Of a stretch of DNA of 64,000 bases, positions 35,526 to 44,954 are shown piece by piece. Origin of the DNA: JAHEDH01 sp963745865. GTDB lineage: Bacteria > Actinomycetota > Acidimicrobiia > Spongiisociales > ZC4RG35. Where the stretch lies: assembly GCA_963745865.1 (NCBI GenBank), contig CAVUYZ010000004.1:372001-436000 (forward strand), read 5' to 3'. A program made the translations under genes and the position numbers. Below the pieces are notes generated by a model that was not told the DNA's origin, did no database searches, and saw only the letters and a program-made list of their open reading frames with translations. Each line of letters begins with the position of its first letter. Position 1 is the stretch's first letter.

Positions 35526-36082
35526 CCACCCCGAGACTCAAAGAGCAATACAACAGCGAAGTCAAGGCCAAGCTGCAGACCGACCTCGGGTTGCCGAATC
35601 CGATGCAGGTTCCCAAGCTCGAGAAGATCGTCGTAAACATGGGCATCGGCGATGCGATCACCGATCGCAAGCAGATCGAACAAGCGGTCACCGAGCTGTC
35701 GATCATCAGCGGGCAGAAGCCCCGAGTGAACGCGGCACGCAAGTCCATCGCCGGCTTCAAGCTGCGCGAGGGCCAGGCCGTCGGCGTTTCGGTGACCCTT
35801 CGCGGTGACCGGATGTGGGAGTTCTTCGATCGCCTCCTGGCGATCGCGATTCCCCGTATCCGCGACTTCCGCGGCCTCAACCCCCGTTCGTTCGACGGAC
35901 GCGGCAACTACACATTCGGCGTCAATGAGCAGTTGATCTTCCCCGAGATCGACTTCGACGATGTCTCCACCACCCGTGGCATGGACATCACCATCGTCAC
36001 TACCGCCGACGACAACGAGTCTGCCCGAGCCTTGCTGGATGCCTTTGGCTTCCCGTTCCGCAAGGCCGGGGTCCAGGTTTGA
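35522..36082 (+). CDS. rplE: 50S ribosomal protein L5
   Basis: L5, 186 residues, binds 5S rRNA. KIVVNMGIGDA, the GQKPRVNAARKSIAGFKLREG segment and RDFRGLNPRSFDGRGNYTFG are diagnostic. Translation starts at GTG overlapping the rplX stop. rpsN follows 17 bases later with GGAAGG upstream. Confidence 0.97.
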   Translation: MTTPRLKEQYNSEVKAKLQTDLGLPNPMQVPKLEKIVVNMGIGDAITDRKQIEQAVTELSIISGQKPRVNAARKSIAGFKLREGQAVGVSVTLRGDRMWEFFDRLLAIAIPRIRDFRGLNPRSFDGRGNYTFGVNEQLIFPEIDFDDVSTTRGMDITIVTTADDNESARALLDAFGFPFRKAGVQV

Positions 36083-36099
36083 TCGGAAGGATCTAGAAG

Positions 36100-36285
36100 A
36101 TGGCCAAGAAATCGATGATCGCGAAGGCGAAACGCAAGGCGAAGTTCAAGGTACGCGAGTACAACCGCTGCAAGCGGTGTGGTCGTTCCCGTGCATATCT
36201 GCGGGACTTCGGCATGTGCCGTATCTGTGTCCGTGAGCTCGCCAGCCGCGGCGAACTCCCCGGTGTGAGAAAGGCTTCGTGGTAA
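36100..36285 (+). CDS. rpsN: 30S ribosomal protein S14 type Z
   Basis: The short, zinc-binding form of S14 with 61 residues. Four cysteines form the ribbon (CKRCGRSRAYLRDFGMCRIC). The motif GELPGVRKASW closes the protein, as usual. The presence of a zinc form here means that a zinc-independent paralogue, if any, lies elsewhere. Confidence 0.97.
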   Translation: MAKKSMIAKAKRKAKFKVREYNRCKRCGRSRAYLRDFGMCRICVRELASRGELPGVRKASW

Positions 36286-36288
36286 ATC

Positions 36289-36684
36289 ATGATGACCGAC
36301 CCAATCAGCGACATGCTCACTCGTGTCAGGAATGCCACGCAGGTTGGCCACGCCCGAGTCGTGATGCCGTCGTCGAAGATGAAGGAATCCCTCGCCCAGA
36401 TCCTGACGGCAGAGGGATACATCGACCGGTACGAGGTGAAGCCCGCCGGCGCCGGCAACGAGTTGACCCTCGTGCTGCGGTACGGCGACAAGCGTCGCCC
36501 GGCGATCACCGGCGTCACCCGTATCTCCAAGCCCGGTCACCGCATCTATCGCGGTGCGGCCGAGCTACCGCGAGTTCAGGGTGGGCTGGGCGTTGCCGTC
36601 GTGTCCACGTCCCAGGGTCTGCTGCCGGACCGCGAGGCCCGGCGTCGCAGCCTCGGTGGCGAGATCATCTGCGAGGTGTGGTGA
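36289..36684 (+). CDS. rpsH: 30S ribosomal protein S8
   Basis: S8, 131 residues, a central-domain assembly protein and the regulator of the spc operon in E. coli. TDPISDMLTRVRNAT, VMPSSKMKESLAQIL and the C-terminal GGEIICEVW are typical. The first two codons are both ATG, so the start could be 36289 or 36292. Confidence 0.97.
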   Translation: MMTDPISDMLTRVRNATQVGHARVVMPSSKMKESLAQILTAEGYIDRYEVKPAGAGNELTLVLRYGDKRRPAITGVTRISKPGHRIYRGAAELPRVQGGLGVAVVSTSQGLLPDREARRRSLGGEIICEVW

Positions 36685-36685
36685 C

Positions 36686-37222
36686 ATGAGCCGAATCGGA
36701 AAGATGCCGGTACCCGTGCCGAGTGGGGTGAGCGTCGACGTCGACGGCCGCTCTGTTCAGGTCAAGGGTCCCAAAGGCGAGCTCGGTCGTGAATTCCACG
36801 AGCGCGTCTCGATCAAACTGGACGGCGACGAGGTGGTCGTCGAGCGTTTCGACGACACCCGCGAGAGCAGGGCCCTTCACGGGCTCAGCCGGGCGCTCCT
36901 GGCCAACATGGTCCATGGCGTGGCCGAAGGCTTCCGCCGCGACCTCGAGATCATCGGCGTGGGTTACCGCGCAACGCTCAAGGGCCGAGACCTCGAGATG
37001 CAGCTCGGTTTCAGCCATTCCGTCAGTTTCCCCGCCCCCGAAGGCGTCACCTTCGAGGTTCCGGAGCCCACCAAGGTCAGCGTGATCGGCGTAGACAAGG
37101 AACTGGTGGGGCAGGTCGCCGCAAACATCCGCAAGATCCGTCCGCCGGAGCCATACAAGGGCAAAGGCATTCGGTATGTCGGTGAGCACGTTCGCCGCAA
37201 GGCAGGAAAGGCAGGTAGGTGA
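36686..37222 (+). CDS. rplF: 50S ribosomal protein L6
   Basis: L6, 178 residues, two related domains near the factor-binding site. SRIGKMPVPVPSGV and VKGPKGELGREF open the protein; YKGKGIRYVGEHVRRKAGKA near its end is the rRNA-binding part. The ATG follows the rpsH stop by one base, and the stop overlaps rplR. Confidence 0.97.
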   Translation: MSRIGKMPVPVPSGVSVDVDGRSVQVKGPKGELGREFHERVSIKLDGDEVVVERFDDTRESRALHGLSRALLANMVHGVAEGFRRDLEIIGVGYRATLKGRDLEMQLGFSHSVSFPAPEGVTFEVPEPTKVSVIGVDKELVGQVAANIRKIRPPEPYKGKGIRYVGEHVRRKAGKAGR

Positions 37223-37575
37223 TGGCACTCTCGAAGAGCCAATCGCGTCAGCGTCGCCATCGCCGTGTGCGCAAGCACGTGGTTGGCACGACGACCCGGC
37301 CGCGTCTGGCCGTGTACCGGTCCAACCGATACATCTACGCGCAGGTCATCGACGACAATGCCGGCCGGACGGTCGCGGCCGCCTCGTCGCAAGAGGAATC
37401 ATTCCGCACCAAGACGCTGTCGACCGACACGGCCACCGAGGTCGGGAAGTTGGTCGCCGAGCGAGCAAAAGAAGCAGGGATCTCGTCGGTCGTGTTCGAC
37501 CGGGGTGGATTCAAGTACCACGGTCGCATCAAGGCACTCGCCGATGCGGCCCGCGAAGCAGGTTTGGAGTTCTGA
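37222..37575 (+). CDS. rplR: 50S ribosomal protein L18
   Basis: L18, 117 residues, carries 5S rRNA into the central protuberance. The basic N terminus RQRRHRRVRKHVVGTTTRPR, AVYRSNRYIYAQVIDD and FDRGGFKYHGRIKALADAAR are typical. Start and stop each share one base with neighbours. Confidence 0.97.
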   Translation: MALSKSQSRQRRHRRVRKHVVGTTTRPRLAVYRSNRYIYAQVIDDNAGRTVAAASSQEESFRTKTLSTDTATEVGKLVAERAKEAGISSVVFDRGGFKYHGRIKALADAAREAGLEF

Positions 37576-38126
37576 TGGCGAGAGATGACCAGAATCAGTT
37601 CGACGAGCGCGTCATGCAGATCAATCGCGTTGCGAAGGTCGTGAAGGGTGGACGCAGGTTCTCCTTCACTGCCCTCGTAGTGGTGGGCGACGGCAACGGC
37701 AAGGTCGGTATCGGCTACGGCAAGGCCAAAGAGGTCCCCGCCGCCATCCAGAAGGGCATGGAGATCGCCCGCAAGTCGATGGTCCTCATCCCGATGGCCG
37801 GTCACACGATCGTGCACAGCCATGTCGGCCGTCACGACGCATCGCGCGTGCTGATCAAGCCGGCCGCTCCCGGTACCGGTGTGATCGCAGGTGGCGCCGT
37901 CCGCCAGATCCTCGAAGCCGCGGGCGTCAAGGATGCGCTGGCCAAGTCACTCGGATCCGCCACCCATCTCAACGTGGCGCGAGCGACGATGGCAGCACTC
38001 ACAGAGCAGCGTCGACCGGACGAGGTCGCCAAGCTCCGCGGCAAGCAGGCCGAGGACATCGCACCCCCGGGGCTGCTGGCCGCGTATCGAGGCACCGAGT
38101 CGGTCCGCGCCGCCTCGAACGACTGA
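37575..38126 (+). CDS. rpsE: 30S ribosomal protein S5
   Basis: S5, 183 residues, important for decoding accuracy. The double-stranded RNA-binding part has KVVKGGRRFSFTALVVVGDG and GYGKAKEVPAAIQKG. The second domain has GTGVIAGGAVRQILEAAGV and GSATHLNVARATMAAL. The spectinomycin-site loop VKGGRR is unaltered. The C-terminal end is a little longer than in E. coli. Confidence 0.97.
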   Translation: MARDDQNQFDERVMQINRVAKVVKGGRRFSFTALVVVGDGNGKVGIGYGKAKEVPAAIQKGMEIARKSMVLIPMAGHTIVHSHVGRHDASRVLIKPAAPGTGVIAGGAVRQILEAAGVKDALAKSLGSATHLNVARATMAALTEQRRPDEVAKLRGKQAEDIAPPGLLAAYRGTESVRAASND

Positions 38127-38136
38127 AGGGCAGCCC

Positions 38137-38319
38137 ATGGCAGACAAACTGATTGTGACGCTCAGGCGCAGCATCATCGGCGAGAAGCCGAAGACACGCG
38201 CAAACGTGCGGGCACTTGGCCTGCGCAAGCTCCACCACAGCGTGGAGCACAACGACACCCCCGATGTCCGGGGGATGATCGACAAGGTCCGCCACCTGGT
38301 GGACGTCGAGCAGAAATGA
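38137..38319 (+). CDS. rpmD: 50S ribosomal protein L30
   Basis: L30, 60 residues. KLIVTLRRSIIGEKPKTR, RALGLRKLHHSVEHND and RGMIDKVRHLVDVE match the bacterial short form. It follows rpsE by ten bases. A small hairpin separates it from rplO. Confidence 0.95.
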   Translation: MADKLIVTLRRSIIGEKPKTRANVRALGLRKLHHSVEHNDTPDVRGMIDKVRHLVDVEQK

Positions 38320-38329
38320 CTTCTCACGT

Positions 38330-38357
38330 CCCACATCTCACGTCATGTGAGGGTGGG
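38330..38357 (+). other. Hairpin between rpmD and rplO
   Basis: CCCAC and CTCAC on the left pair with GTGAG and GTGGG on the right around a GTCAT loop. A nine-base direct repeat, TCTCACGTC, occurs at 38322 and 38336. It lies inside the operon, so it may adjust relative expression rather than terminate. Confidence 0.4.
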
Positions 38358-38385
38358 GCCAGGGACAGGAGACCGAGGAACAGAT

Positions 38386-38855
38386 ATGAGTGACAACGAG
38401 AGAGATCAACTGAGGCTCCATCACCTCGCCCCGGCGCCGGGTTCGAAGAAGTCCCGGGTCAGGGTCGGACGCGGTGAGTCGGGAAAGCGCGGGAAGACCG
38501 CCGGCCGAGGCACCAAGGGTTTGAAGGCCCGAGAGCAGCCTCCGTCCCGGATTCGAGGGCGGGCAGATGCCGCTGGTCCGCCGGATCCCCAAGCTCGGCG
38601 GGTTCAAGAACCCGAGCAAGGAGATCTTCGCAATCGTCAATGTCGGCGTGCTCGAAGAGAGATTCGAGAGCGGCGCGACCGGTGACGATCGATGACCTGC
38701 GCGAACGGGGTCTCGTCAAGCATCGGGGTCGCGTGAAGGTGCTCGCCGAAGGCGAGCTCTCCAAGTCGTTGACGGTCGAGACCCATGCAATCAGTGCCGG
38801 CGCCCGATCCAAGATCGAGGCGGCTGGCGGCACCGTCGAACTCGTCGAGTCCTGA
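38386..38855 (+). CDS. rplO: 50S ribosomal protein L15 (two frameshifts)
   Basis: L15, about 156 residues. The first part (LRLHHLAPAPGSKKSRVRVG, GKRGKTAGRGTKGLKAR) is in one frame. GFEGGQMPLVRRIPKLGGFK and NPSKEIFAIVNVGVLEERFE lie in a second, and VTIDDLRERGLVKHRGRVKV to the stop in a third. Removing one base near 38533 and one near 38684 joins them into a normal L15. The gene is essential or nearly so in most bacteria, which argues for sequence errors. secY follows after 87 bases. Confidence 0.93.
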
Positions 38856-38942
38856 GGTGACCGTCGACCTCCCGTTGAGTGCCATCGGTGCTTCCGGGAG
38901 TCGACGGGTACCCTTCCATCCAACCCCAACCCCCTCGAGGCC

Positions 38943-40265
38943 ATGAACGTTCTCTCCATTTATCGCCACATGTTCGCGGTGCCGGATCTCCGTCGGAAGA
39001 TCCTGTTCACGCTCTTCATCTTCGCCGTGTATCGGCTCGGTGCCTCGATCCCGGTTCCGGGAGTCGACATCGACGCCGTCAGGCTCGTGCAACAGTCGGC
39101 CGAGCTGGGGGGCGTGGTCGGTCTGCTCAACCTGTTCTCCGGTGGGGCGTTGGAGCAGTTCTCGGTGTTCGCGCTCGGGATCCTCCCGTACATCACGGCG
39201 TCGATCATCATGCAGCTGCTCACGGTCGTCATCCCGAAGCTCGCCGCACTCCAGGACGAGGGCGAAGCGGGCAGGAAGGTCATCACGCAGTGGACCCGCT
39301 ACCTCACGGTCATCCTGGCGCTGATCCAGTCGACCGGGTTCACGTTCCTGTTCAATCAGGGAACGTTCACCAACGGCATCTCCCTCATCTCGGAGTACAC
39401 GCCAGGACGGGTGTCACTCATCGTGCTGACCATGACCGCAGGTACCGCGTTCGTCATGTGGCTCGGTGAGCTGATCACCCAGCGCGGTGTCGGAAACGGT
39501 ATGTCCTTGTTGATCTTCGTCTCCATCCTCAGCCAGTTCCCGTTCGTGTTCAGCCAGATCTGGACCCAGACCGCGGCAGTGCAGCTGTGGGGGCGCTTCA
39601 TCACGATCATGGCCATCTTCGCCCTGATGATCGTCTCGATCATCTACATGGATCAGGCCCAGCGTCGCATCCCCGTCCAGTTCGCCAAGCGGGTTCGCGG
39701 TCGGCGTGTCATGGGTGGGCAGTCGACATACATTCCGATCAAGATCAACACCGCAGGCGTGATCCCGGTCATCTTTGCGACGTCGATCCTGCTCTTCCCG
39801 GCTCTGCTGGTGACGGCCATTCCGTCCGATGGGCGCTTCATCAGCTCCATCCGAACATGGGTCGATCAGAATCTGGGCGGTGGCGGCACCGGAAACATCT
39901 CGATCTGGTACGTGGTCGCGCTGTTCTCGCTGATCATCTTCTTCACGTACTTCTACACCGCCATCCAGTTCGACCCGGTCCGTCAGGCCGAGATGATCCA
40001 GCGACAGGGCGGCTTCATCCCCGGTATCCGCCCGGGACGGCAGACCCAGCAGTACCTCCAATTGACGCTCAGCCGGATCATTCTCCCCGGCGCCATCTTC
40101 TTGGCTGTGATCTCGGTGCTGCCGGCGATCGCAGGTCTGGTCTGGGGTATCGCCATCAGCTTCTCCGGCGTGTCGATTCTGATCGTCGTTGGTGTGGCGC
40201 TCGAGACCATGAAGCAGATCGAGTCCCAGCTCACGATGCGCAACTACGAGGGAATCCTCACGTGA
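38943..40265 (+). CDS. secY: Protein translocase subunit SecY
   Basis: The channel-forming subunit of the Sec translocon, 440 residues and ten membrane helices. Family landmarks include YRLGASIPVPGVD, LGILPYITASIIMQLL, GVGNGMSLLIF, RRIPVQFAKR and the C-terminal GIRPGRQTQQYL. It sits in its standard position between rplO and adk. The ATG lacks a strong ribosome-binding site, and the adk start follows 43 bases after the stop. Confidence 0.97.
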   Translation: MNVLSIYRHMFAVPDLRRKILFTLFIFAVYRLGASIPVPGVDIDAVRLVQQSAELGGVVGLLNLFSGGALEQFSVFALGILPYITASIIMQLLTVVIPKLAALQDEGEAGRKVITQWTRYLTVILALIQSTGFTFLFNQGTFTNGISLISEYTPGRVSLIVLTMTAGTAFVMWLGELITQRGVGNGMSLLIFVSILSQFPFVFSQIWTQTAAVQLWGRFITIMAIFALMIVSIIYMDQAQRRIPVQFAKRVRGRRVMGGQSTYIPIKINTAGVIPVIFATSILLFPALLVTAIPSDGRFISSIRTWVDQNLGGGGTGNISIWYVVALFSLIIFFTYFYTAIQFDPVRQAEMIQRQGGFIPGIRPGRQTQQYLQLTLSRIILPGAIFLAVISVLPAIAGLVWGIAISFSGVSILIVVGVALETMKQIESQLTMRNYEGILT

Positions 40266-40308
40266 CGGCGACCGACGGCAGGGGACAGCGGACCGATCGA
40301 GCGTGCGT

Positions 40309-40848
40309 ATGAGACTGCTATTCGTGGGACCGCCGGGAGCAGGCAAAGGGACCCAGGCAGTGCGGGTCGCTGACGAACTCGACATCGCACATGTCTCGAC
40401 CGGAGACATGTTCCGTGCTCTGGATTCGGACTCGGAGCTCGGCAAGCGGGTCAAGGCCATCATGGAATCCGGTGGCTACGTGTCCGACGACATCGTCATC
40501 GAGATGCTCGCTGGCCGGATCTCGGAGCCGGACGCCGCCAACGGCTTCATCCTCGACGGATTCCCGCGCACGACCGCCCAGGCGAGCGCCCTCGACGAGC
40601 TGCTCGCCGACCACGGGCTCGACCACGTCGTCCTCTTCGACATCGATGAGGACACCATCATCCAGCGCATGTTGGATCGGGGACGGGCCGATGACACCGA
40701 AGAGACCATTCGCACCCGCCTCGAGGTCTATCGCGAGCAGACCGAGCCGCTCATCGACCTCTACGAATCGCGCGATCTCGTCTCCCGTGTCGACGCGACC
40801 GGATCGGTCGAAGAGATCACCGAGCGGGTCCTCTCGAATCTGAGGTAG
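40309..40848 (+). CDS. adk: Adenylate kinase
   Basis: Adenylate kinase, 179 residues, converts ATP and AMP to two ADP in the cytosol. The P loop GPPGAGKGTQA, the AMP site STGDMFRA and LDGFPRTTAQA are present. The LID is the short form (DRGRADDTEETIRTRL) without the zinc-binding insertion, as in other actinobacteria. The ATG at 40309 gives the standard N terminus; an in-frame GTG lies two codons upstream. Confidence 0.96.
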   Translation: MRLLFVGPPGAGKGTQAVRVADELDIAHVSTGDMFRALDSDSELGKRVKAIMESGGYVSDDIVIEMLAGRISEPDAANGFILDGFPRTTAQASALDELLADHGLDHVVLFDIDEDTIIQRMLDRGRADDTEETIRTRLEVYREQTEPLIDLYESRDLVSRVDATGSVEEITERVLSNLR

Positions 40849-40969
40849 TCGTGTCGTCAGTCATCGGTGTTCGGTTGTCGATTCGCATGCGCCACGGCGC
40901 CCGTCGCCCCATGGTCTGTTCTCCCACCTCGACGAGGGTCGACCCCGCACGACGATCGACGGAGAGCTC

Positions 40970-41758
40970 ATGATCACGATCAAGTCGCAGGCCGAGTTCG
41001 AGAAGATGTTCGTGGCGGGCCGTGTCGTTGCCGAGGTTCATCAGGAGATCCGCGAGGCCGTGCGGCCAGGCGTGACCCTGCTCCATCTCGACGGGATCGC
41101 CGAGAAGATCATTCGCGATCGAGGGTGCGTCCCGTCGTTCCTGAACTATCACGGGACCTATCCGGCGTCCATCTGTGCATCGCCCAACGACGTCATCGTC
41201 CACGGGATCCCGACCGACTATCAGCTCCGGACCGGGGACATCCTCGCCGTCGACGTGGGAGCGATCTACGAAGGGCTGCACGGAGACGCCGCATTCACCA
41301 TGGGGGTCGGCGAGATCTCTCCCCAGGCCACCCGCTTGATCGAGGTCACCGAGGAGGGCATGTGGGCCGGCATCTCGCAGATTCGCCACGGGGCACGCGT
41401 CGGAGATGTCGGTGCTGCCGTTGAGGCCATCGGAGCGCGAGAGGATTACGGCGTCGTGCGCGAATACGTGGGACACGGGATCGGCCGCGCCATGCACGAA
41501 GAGCCGCAGGTCCCGAACTACGGAAAGCCGGGCAAAGGGATGAAGCTGCGGCGCGGGATGGCGATCTGCGTCGAACCGATGTTCAATCTCGGTGCCGCCG
41601 ACACCAAGGTCGACGCCGACAACTGGACGGTGCGGACGCAGGACGGCCAGATCTCGGCTCACTGGGAGCACACGGTGGCGATCACCAAGGATCGGATCGT
41701 CGTGACGACGCTTCTCGAAGGAGTCGATCCCCCAGTGGAATTGGCGAGCGGACGCTGA
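40970..41758 (+). CDS. map: Methionine aminopeptidase, type I
   Basis: A 262-residue cytosolic metallopeptidase that removes the initiator methionine. The metal ligands can be seen in order: the aspartates of DILAVDVGAIYEGLHGDAA, the histidine of VGHGIGRAMHEEPQVPNYG, and the glutamates of ICVEPMF and HWEHTVAI. In most actinobacteria map is followed by infA and rpmJ. Here a hairpin ends the transcript and unrelated genes intervene. The gap of about 120 bases after adk contains no gene. Confidence 0.97.
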   Translation: MITIKSQAEFEKMFVAGRVVAEVHQEIREAVRPGVTLLHLDGIAEKIIRDRGCVPSFLNYHGTYPASICASPNDVIVHGIPTDYQLRTGDILAVDVGAIYEGLHGDAAFTMGVGEISPQATRLIEVTEEGMWAGISQIRHGARVGDVGAAVEAIGAREDYGVVREYVGHGIGRAMHEEPQVPNYGKPGKGMKLRRGMAICVEPMFNLGAADTKVDADNWTVRTQDGQISAHWEHTVAITKDRIVVTTLLEGVDPPVELASGR

Positions 41759-41765
41759 ACCACCT

Positions 41766-41787
41766 CCCTCGGATCCTGCTCCGAGGG
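41766..41787 (+). terminator. Terminator-like hairpin after map
   Basis: CCCTCGGA pairs with TCCGAGGG around a six-base loop, seven bases after the map stop. No T tract follows. It marks the end of the S10-spc-adk-map block. The remaining 150 bases before the next gene show no clear element. Confidence 0.65.
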
Positions 41788-41937
41788 GCACACCTCAACT
41801 AGATCCCGCCAACGACGCCGGTCTGTCTGCGAGAGAACGGGCTGGCTGGTTCTCCTTATCGAATCTCGCTTCTCGCCGACCGGATTCCCGAGTCCGTCGA
41901 ATGGGCGGCCTTCTGGTCGAGGAGAGGTTCAACCGAG

Positions 41938-43415
41938 ATGCGACAGCTCTGCGTGGCGATCGTCGTCATCTCGTCGGTGCTGCCCGTCGCAGCTCAGTCC
42001 GCTGATGCGTCGATCTGTCCGACCGGCCAGCAGGTGATCGTGCTGGGAGACGGGTCGTCACAGTGTGCCCATGACGACACCCCACCTGTCTCGTCGACAC
42101 GCGCTCCCGAGTTCTACTCTGCCGCAGCGGAGGCACGGGCCCTCTCGTGCTTCGGCGATGGCGAGGATGGTCGGCGGCTCCAGGCGCTGTACGTGACCGA
42201 CGGTCAGAGCTCTCTCGGGACCGTGGAAAAATCCGCGATCGTGCTCGGGATGATCAATGCGGAGGTGATCTACGAGAACTCGTCACTGGCGGTCTCCGAC
42301 ACGCGACTCCTGCCGAGATGGGTGCTCACACCCGACTGCGAGCCGTCGATCCAGGTCGTGACCGTACAGCCGGGCGCATTGGACGATTTCGGAGCGACGA
42401 TCAGGGCCGTCGCTCAGCTGGGCTTCGATCGTCCCGACCGCAAGTACATCATGTGGGCCGACTCCGACCGCCTCTGCGGTATCGCCAGCGTCAGCCTCGA
42501 CGATCACAAGCGCAACAACGCCAACGACGGGCAGCAACCCGGGTACGCCAGGATCGACAGACCGTGCTGGGGCTACCAGGGGATGGTCGTCGCTCACGAG
42601 GTGACCCACACGTTCGGTGCCGTGATGCCGTCGGCGCCACACGCCACGTCGCTGGGGCACTGCACCGACGAGCACGACATCATGTGCTACGAAGACGCTC
42701 CGGGTGCGACGATGCAGACGATCTGTCCCGACGAGGGCGGGGAGTTGCTGCTCGACTGCAACAACGACGACTACTTCCATCCCGATCCGCCCGAAGGGAG
42801 TTGGCTGCACACGCATTGGAATGTGGCGGATTCGTCCTTCCTCGAACGAATACCTCCCGGGGGTGGCGCCGAGCTGCGTTTCGCCGACGTCGGGTTCGGC
42901 ATGCCGTTGGGAGAGGCGATCGAGTGGCTCGCCGATCGCGGGATCACCCGTGGATGCGGCGATACGCGATTCTGTCCGGATGATCCGGTGACGCGAGGCC
43001 AGATGGCAGCGTTCCTCCACCGTTTCGCGGGCGGCGAGCGGGGCCTCGGCCGCCGGCTTCACCGATGTCGGCGCCGATGCCGCCTTTGCCGAAGACATCG
43101 GCTGGCTGACCCTCTCAGGCGTGACCCAGGGGTGCGATACGACGTTGTTCTGCCCGGACCAGGTCGTCACACGCGGTCAGATGGCAGCCTTCATGTACCG
43201 GTTGTTCGGTGGTGGCGAGGTCGAGGCGGCGACGTTCTTCGATGTGCCATCGGATCATGCATTCTCCGCAGAGATCGGCTGGCTGGCACAGGCCGGTGTG
43301 AGCAAGGGTTGTGGAAACGGCAACTTCTGCCCGGGCGATCCGGTGACCCGCGGGTCAGATGGCGGCGTTCCTCTATCGGGTTTCCGAGATGATCGAGGGC
43401 TCGGACCACCTCTGA
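41938..43415 (+). CDS. Secreted zinc metallopeptidase-like protein with three S-layer-type repeats (two frameshifts)
   Basis: About 491 residues. A signal peptide (LCVAIVVISSVLPVAAQSADA) leads to a cysteine-rich domain. It contains the zincin motif HEVTHTFG at residue 220 and, downstream, DIMCYED, which resembles the Met-turn of metzincins. Both support a secreted zinc peptidase, although no named family is obvious. The C-terminal part has three copies of a module ending VTRGQMAAFLHR, VTRGQMAAFMYR and VTRGQMAAFLYR, each preceded by a FCPxD pair. Such modules attach many Acidimicrobiia proteins to the cell surface. Surplus bases near 43040 and in the GGG at 43352-43354 split modules 1-2 and 3; corrected, the gene stops at 43415. 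Confidence 0.75.
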
Positions 43416-43442
43416 GGCTGGTTGGCGCAGAAGCACTCGCCC

Positions 43443-44679
43443 TCAGTCCTTCTCCGCGAGCTCCCTGAATCCGTCGTCGACCCGTCGCGATGTGGCATCG
43501 AGCAGGTCCGAGGCGCGACCGACGACGCCGGCCCCGAATCGGGCCCGGGCGATGTCGATCTGACGATCGATGTCCGCCTGGTGCTGGGCCGCCTGTGAGC
43601 CGATGTGGCTCACGTCCCCATCGTCGAGGCCGAGCTCGAGCTGTACGGCTCCCTCGGTGGAGAGCTTCGACATGCTGATCCCGACCAGCGTCAGTGGGCC
43701 GGTGTGATCGCCGCGTGCCTCATCGAGCAGCGCCATCGCAGCATGATGGAGCGCGGCGGTCGTGTTGAGCGGGGCGTCGAAGGTCGTCGCCCGTGTCACA
43801 GTCGTCATGTCATCGAATCGGACTCGCAGGGTGAACGTGCGCCCCACCCTCGACTTCTTCCGCATCCGGCTCGAGACTCTGTCCGCCAGATGCAGGAGGA
43901 CCACACCGAGCTCTTCGGGGTCCGTCAAACCTCGACCGAGCGCCGACTGCGCACCGATCGACTTCGCGCGTCGAGTGGTCTCGACCGACCGTGGGTCCCG
44001 GTTCCAGGCAAGCTGATGGAGATGGTTCCCGCTGCTCGTGCCGAGCCATCGTCGTCAGGGTCTCGACCGGCGTGTGGGCGAGCTCACCAACCGTCCCGAC
44101 CCCGAGTTCGCCGAGTCGACCCTCAGTGACCGGACCGACTCCCCATATCACCCGGACAGGGAGGCCGTGGAGCCAGTCGATCTCGTCGGCGGGATCGACG
44201 AACAGGAGGCCGTCGGGTTTGGCCTGGGCCGACGCGACTTTGGCAAGGAACTTCGACGAGGCAATACCCACCGAGATCGGAATGCCGATCTCCTCACGCA
44301 CCCGGCTGCGGATGGCACGGCCGATCTCGGCGGGGGAGCCCAAGAGGTGGGTGGTGCCGGAGACATCGACGAAGGCCTCGTCGATCGAGATCTGCTCGAT
44401 GATCGGGGAGAAGTCCGACAGAACCGCCATGACCCGCTCGGAGAAGTCGGCATACTCCTTGAACGATCCAGGGACGACGATCGCTCCGGGGCATCGGGCG
44501 AGAGCGGCGCGCACGTTCATCGGTGCCGAAACGCCATGTGCCCGTGCCTCGTAACTGGCGGCCACGACCACGCCGCCGCCCACCAGCACCGGCTTTCCGC
44601 GCAGGGATGGATCGAGGAACTGTTCGACCGAGGCGTAGAATGCATCCAGGTCGCAGTGAAGAATCGGGGCGGCTACCAC
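43443..44679 (-). CDS. dinB: DNA polymerase IV (one frameshift)
   Basis: A Y-family translesion polymerase of about 411 residues. The catalytic residues appear in HCDLDAFYASVEQF and QISIDEAFVDVSGT. The helix-hairpin-helix region follows (VIWGVGPVTEGRLGELGVGT), then, after the frame change, the little-finger domain (DPRSVETTRRAKSIGAQSAL, FTLRVRFDDM). One surplus base in the CC at 44045-44046 separates the two parts; corrected, LTTMLGTSSGNHLHQLAWNRD reads through. I use GTG 44679, directly before the conserved N terminus. The C-terminal beta-clamp motif is not obvious. It is convergent with the metallopeptidase gene and divergent from the rpmJ operon. Confidence 0.88.
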
Positions 44680-44798
44680 GCACGAATCGTACCCGAACGG
44701 GTGTTCGGTTGTGAGTGTGTCCGGCGCTCGATCTGCCGATGAGACGGTCGACTGCCCTCGCTGAGGATCCTCGTCGTGTGGGTCTCGGCGCTCTCGTT

Positions 44799-44828
44799 TT
44801 GCGCGCGTGGCGCGAGATGTCGTAGCAT
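44799..44828 (+). promoter_or_regulatory. Promoter of the rpmJ-rplQ operon
   Basis: TTGCGC and TAGCAT spaced by 18 bases. The match is moderate, but it lies immediately upstream of the structured leader and no better pair is seen. Confidence 0.55.
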
Positions 44829-44835
44829 TACGGTC

Positions 44836-44954
44836 CGGTTTCCGGTCGCTCGCGTATGCGAGCGTGGTCCATGACCCGCCGATTTCCACTCTCCTCCCAT
44901 GAGGCAGTGGCGTTCTGTGTGTCGCGCCTACCGCCGGGCCACCACTGGAAACCG
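44836..44954 (+). ncRNA. Structured leader of the rpmJ-rpsM-rpsK-rpsD-rpoA-rplQ operon
   Basis: A three-way-junction fold can be drawn. The closing helix pairs CGGTTTCC (44836) with GGAAACCG (44947). One arm is the hairpin CGCTCGC-GTAT-GCGAGCG (44847-44864). The second arm starts with GTGGTCC (44864) paired to GGGCCAC (44936) and contains CCACT paired to AGTGG. The element ends 64 bases before rpmJ. In E. coli the equivalent operon is repressed by S4 through its leader; autoregulation here is an inference, and the fold should be tested by covariation. Confidence 0.5.
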
